DNA of 6,505 nt. Source: a bacterium BMS3Bbin07 (GTDB lineage Bacteria; Nitrospirota; Thermodesulfovibrionia; Thermodesulfovibrionales; JdFR-85). A program made the translations under genes and the position numbers. Of this stretch, positions 6,079 through 6,505 are shown piece after piece. Location of the stretch: assembly GCA_002898135.1 (NCBI GenBank), contig BDTQ01000151.1, positions 1-6,505 of the forward strand, written 5' to 3'. Within the stretch, counting starts at the first letter, position 1. Each line of letters starts with the position of its first letter. Below the pieces are notes generated by a model. The model had not been told where the DNA came from, did not search any database, and saw only the letters and a list, made by a program, of their open reading frames with translations.

Positions 6079-6505
6079 TATCTAAAGAAGAGATCTTACT
6101 GATAAGCTCTGACCCATCAACTACCGATATTGTAAAAACAACGTTCAGAGAGTCCAATATCGATGTAAAGGTGAAAAAAGACATTGCCTCGGGGGTCAAG
6201 GCATCAAGGGATTCCCAGATTGTCCTGATTGACAGCCGATTATCTGATGGTGATTGTCTTGATTGCCTTCGGAGTCTCAATGACCTGAACACAGACCTCC
6301 TCTCCATAGTTATGATTGAACAGGACAAAAGGAGGGCAGGAATCGATGCTATTATGGATAGCGCCTTTTTCTATACCATGAAACCTGTAGATTGTGATGA
6401 ACTCAGGACTGTAGTGGAGAGGGCATTTGAACTTAAGAGACTCAGGAAGGAAAGCAGGCGGCTCTATCAATGTACTGTTGAGGAGTTCCTGAGGCACAAA
6501 CTCAA
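6072..6505 (+). CDS. Degenerate receiver-domain regulator, N-terminal part (3' end outside window)
   Basis: The frame is open from 6027 to the right edge, with 144 codons from the TTG at 6072. The product is a receiver-like domain: strand 1 ISKEEILLISSDPST, IVLIDSRLSDGD with Asp54 at the phosphorylation position, and FFYTMKPVD with Lys104-Pro105. It then has a helical linker ELKRLRKESRRL, typical of receivers joined to NtrC-type outputs, and the segment TVEEFLRHKL at the window end. The acidic pair is replaced by Ser12-Ser13 (Asp14 remains) and the switch Thr/Ser position is hydrophobic (IVMIEQD), so normal phosphorylation is doubtful. TTG is chosen because no ATG or GTG lies before strand 1 and AGAGGG precedes it. 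The output domain is unseen; it could be a sigma54-activator ATPase or a Fis-type helix-turn-helix. Confidence 0.78.
   Translation, partial: MSISKEEILLISSDPSTTDIVKTTFRESNIDVKVKKDIASGVKASRDSQIVLIDSRLSDGDCLDCLRSLNDLNTDLLSIVMIEQDKRRAGIDAIMDSAFFYTMKPVDCDELRTVVERAFELKRLRKESRRLYQCTVEEFLRHKL

Noticed and set aside
6047..6497. Leftward open frames covering 6047-6328 and 6240-6497
   Set aside because: They are antisense to the rightward receiver-domain frame, have no ribosome sites or family features, and only that frame reads as a known fold.

Overview
The window is ordinary chromosomal DNA from a Gram-negative-type bacterium. It carries core metabolism, the F0 part of ATP synthase, an envelope protein and a two-component system. 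Several features would fit Nitrospirota or a Desulfobacterota-like lineage: a Bacillus-type (Fe-S) PurF, an atpB-atpE pair standing apart from any F1 genes, a c subunit with an N-terminal signal-like extension, moderate GC, strong AAGGAGG ribosome sites and frequent GTG/TTG starts. This placement is inference; there is no rRNA or other lineage marker here. I see no insertion sequence, phage gene, CRISPR array, tRNA or rRNA.

Left part (1-1800): the 3' third of purF enters from the left edge and ends at 496. A 10-bp hairpin and a near-consensus sigma70 promoter (TTGACA-17-TAATAT) follow. This promoter drives atpB (subunit a, GTG start) and atpE (subunit c). A textbook intrinsic terminator at 1765-1800 closes the operon. 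Together the two products form the ion channel and rotor of the F0 motor.

Middle (1900-3756): a metallo-beta-lactamase-fold hydrolase of the glyoxalase II/YcbL type runs rightward. It meets tail-to-tail, with a 4-bp overlap, a leftward gene for an exported LysM protein. The 261-bp region from 3496 to 3756 lies between that gene and phoB. It holds the LysM promoter, two candidate extended -10 promoters facing phoB, and an imperfect 15-bp direct repeat.

Right part (3757-6505): a PhoB-type response regulator and a PhoR-type PAS histidine kinase form an operon. The kinase appears to start at TTG and has only one obvious membrane segment with no periplasmic sensor domain. Convergent to it is a small FmdB-type zinc-ribbon gene, whose likely terminator lies inside the last codons of phoR. 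Divergent from fmdB, and running off the right edge, is a gene for a degenerate receiver domain that lacks the usual acidic pair and the switch Thr/Ser. Its start codon overlaps the -35 element of the fmdB promoter.

No clear new system is visible. The points most worth checking are the degenerate receiver and what follows it, the Q-E-S-Y ion site of subunit c, and the compact overlapping signals around fmdB.
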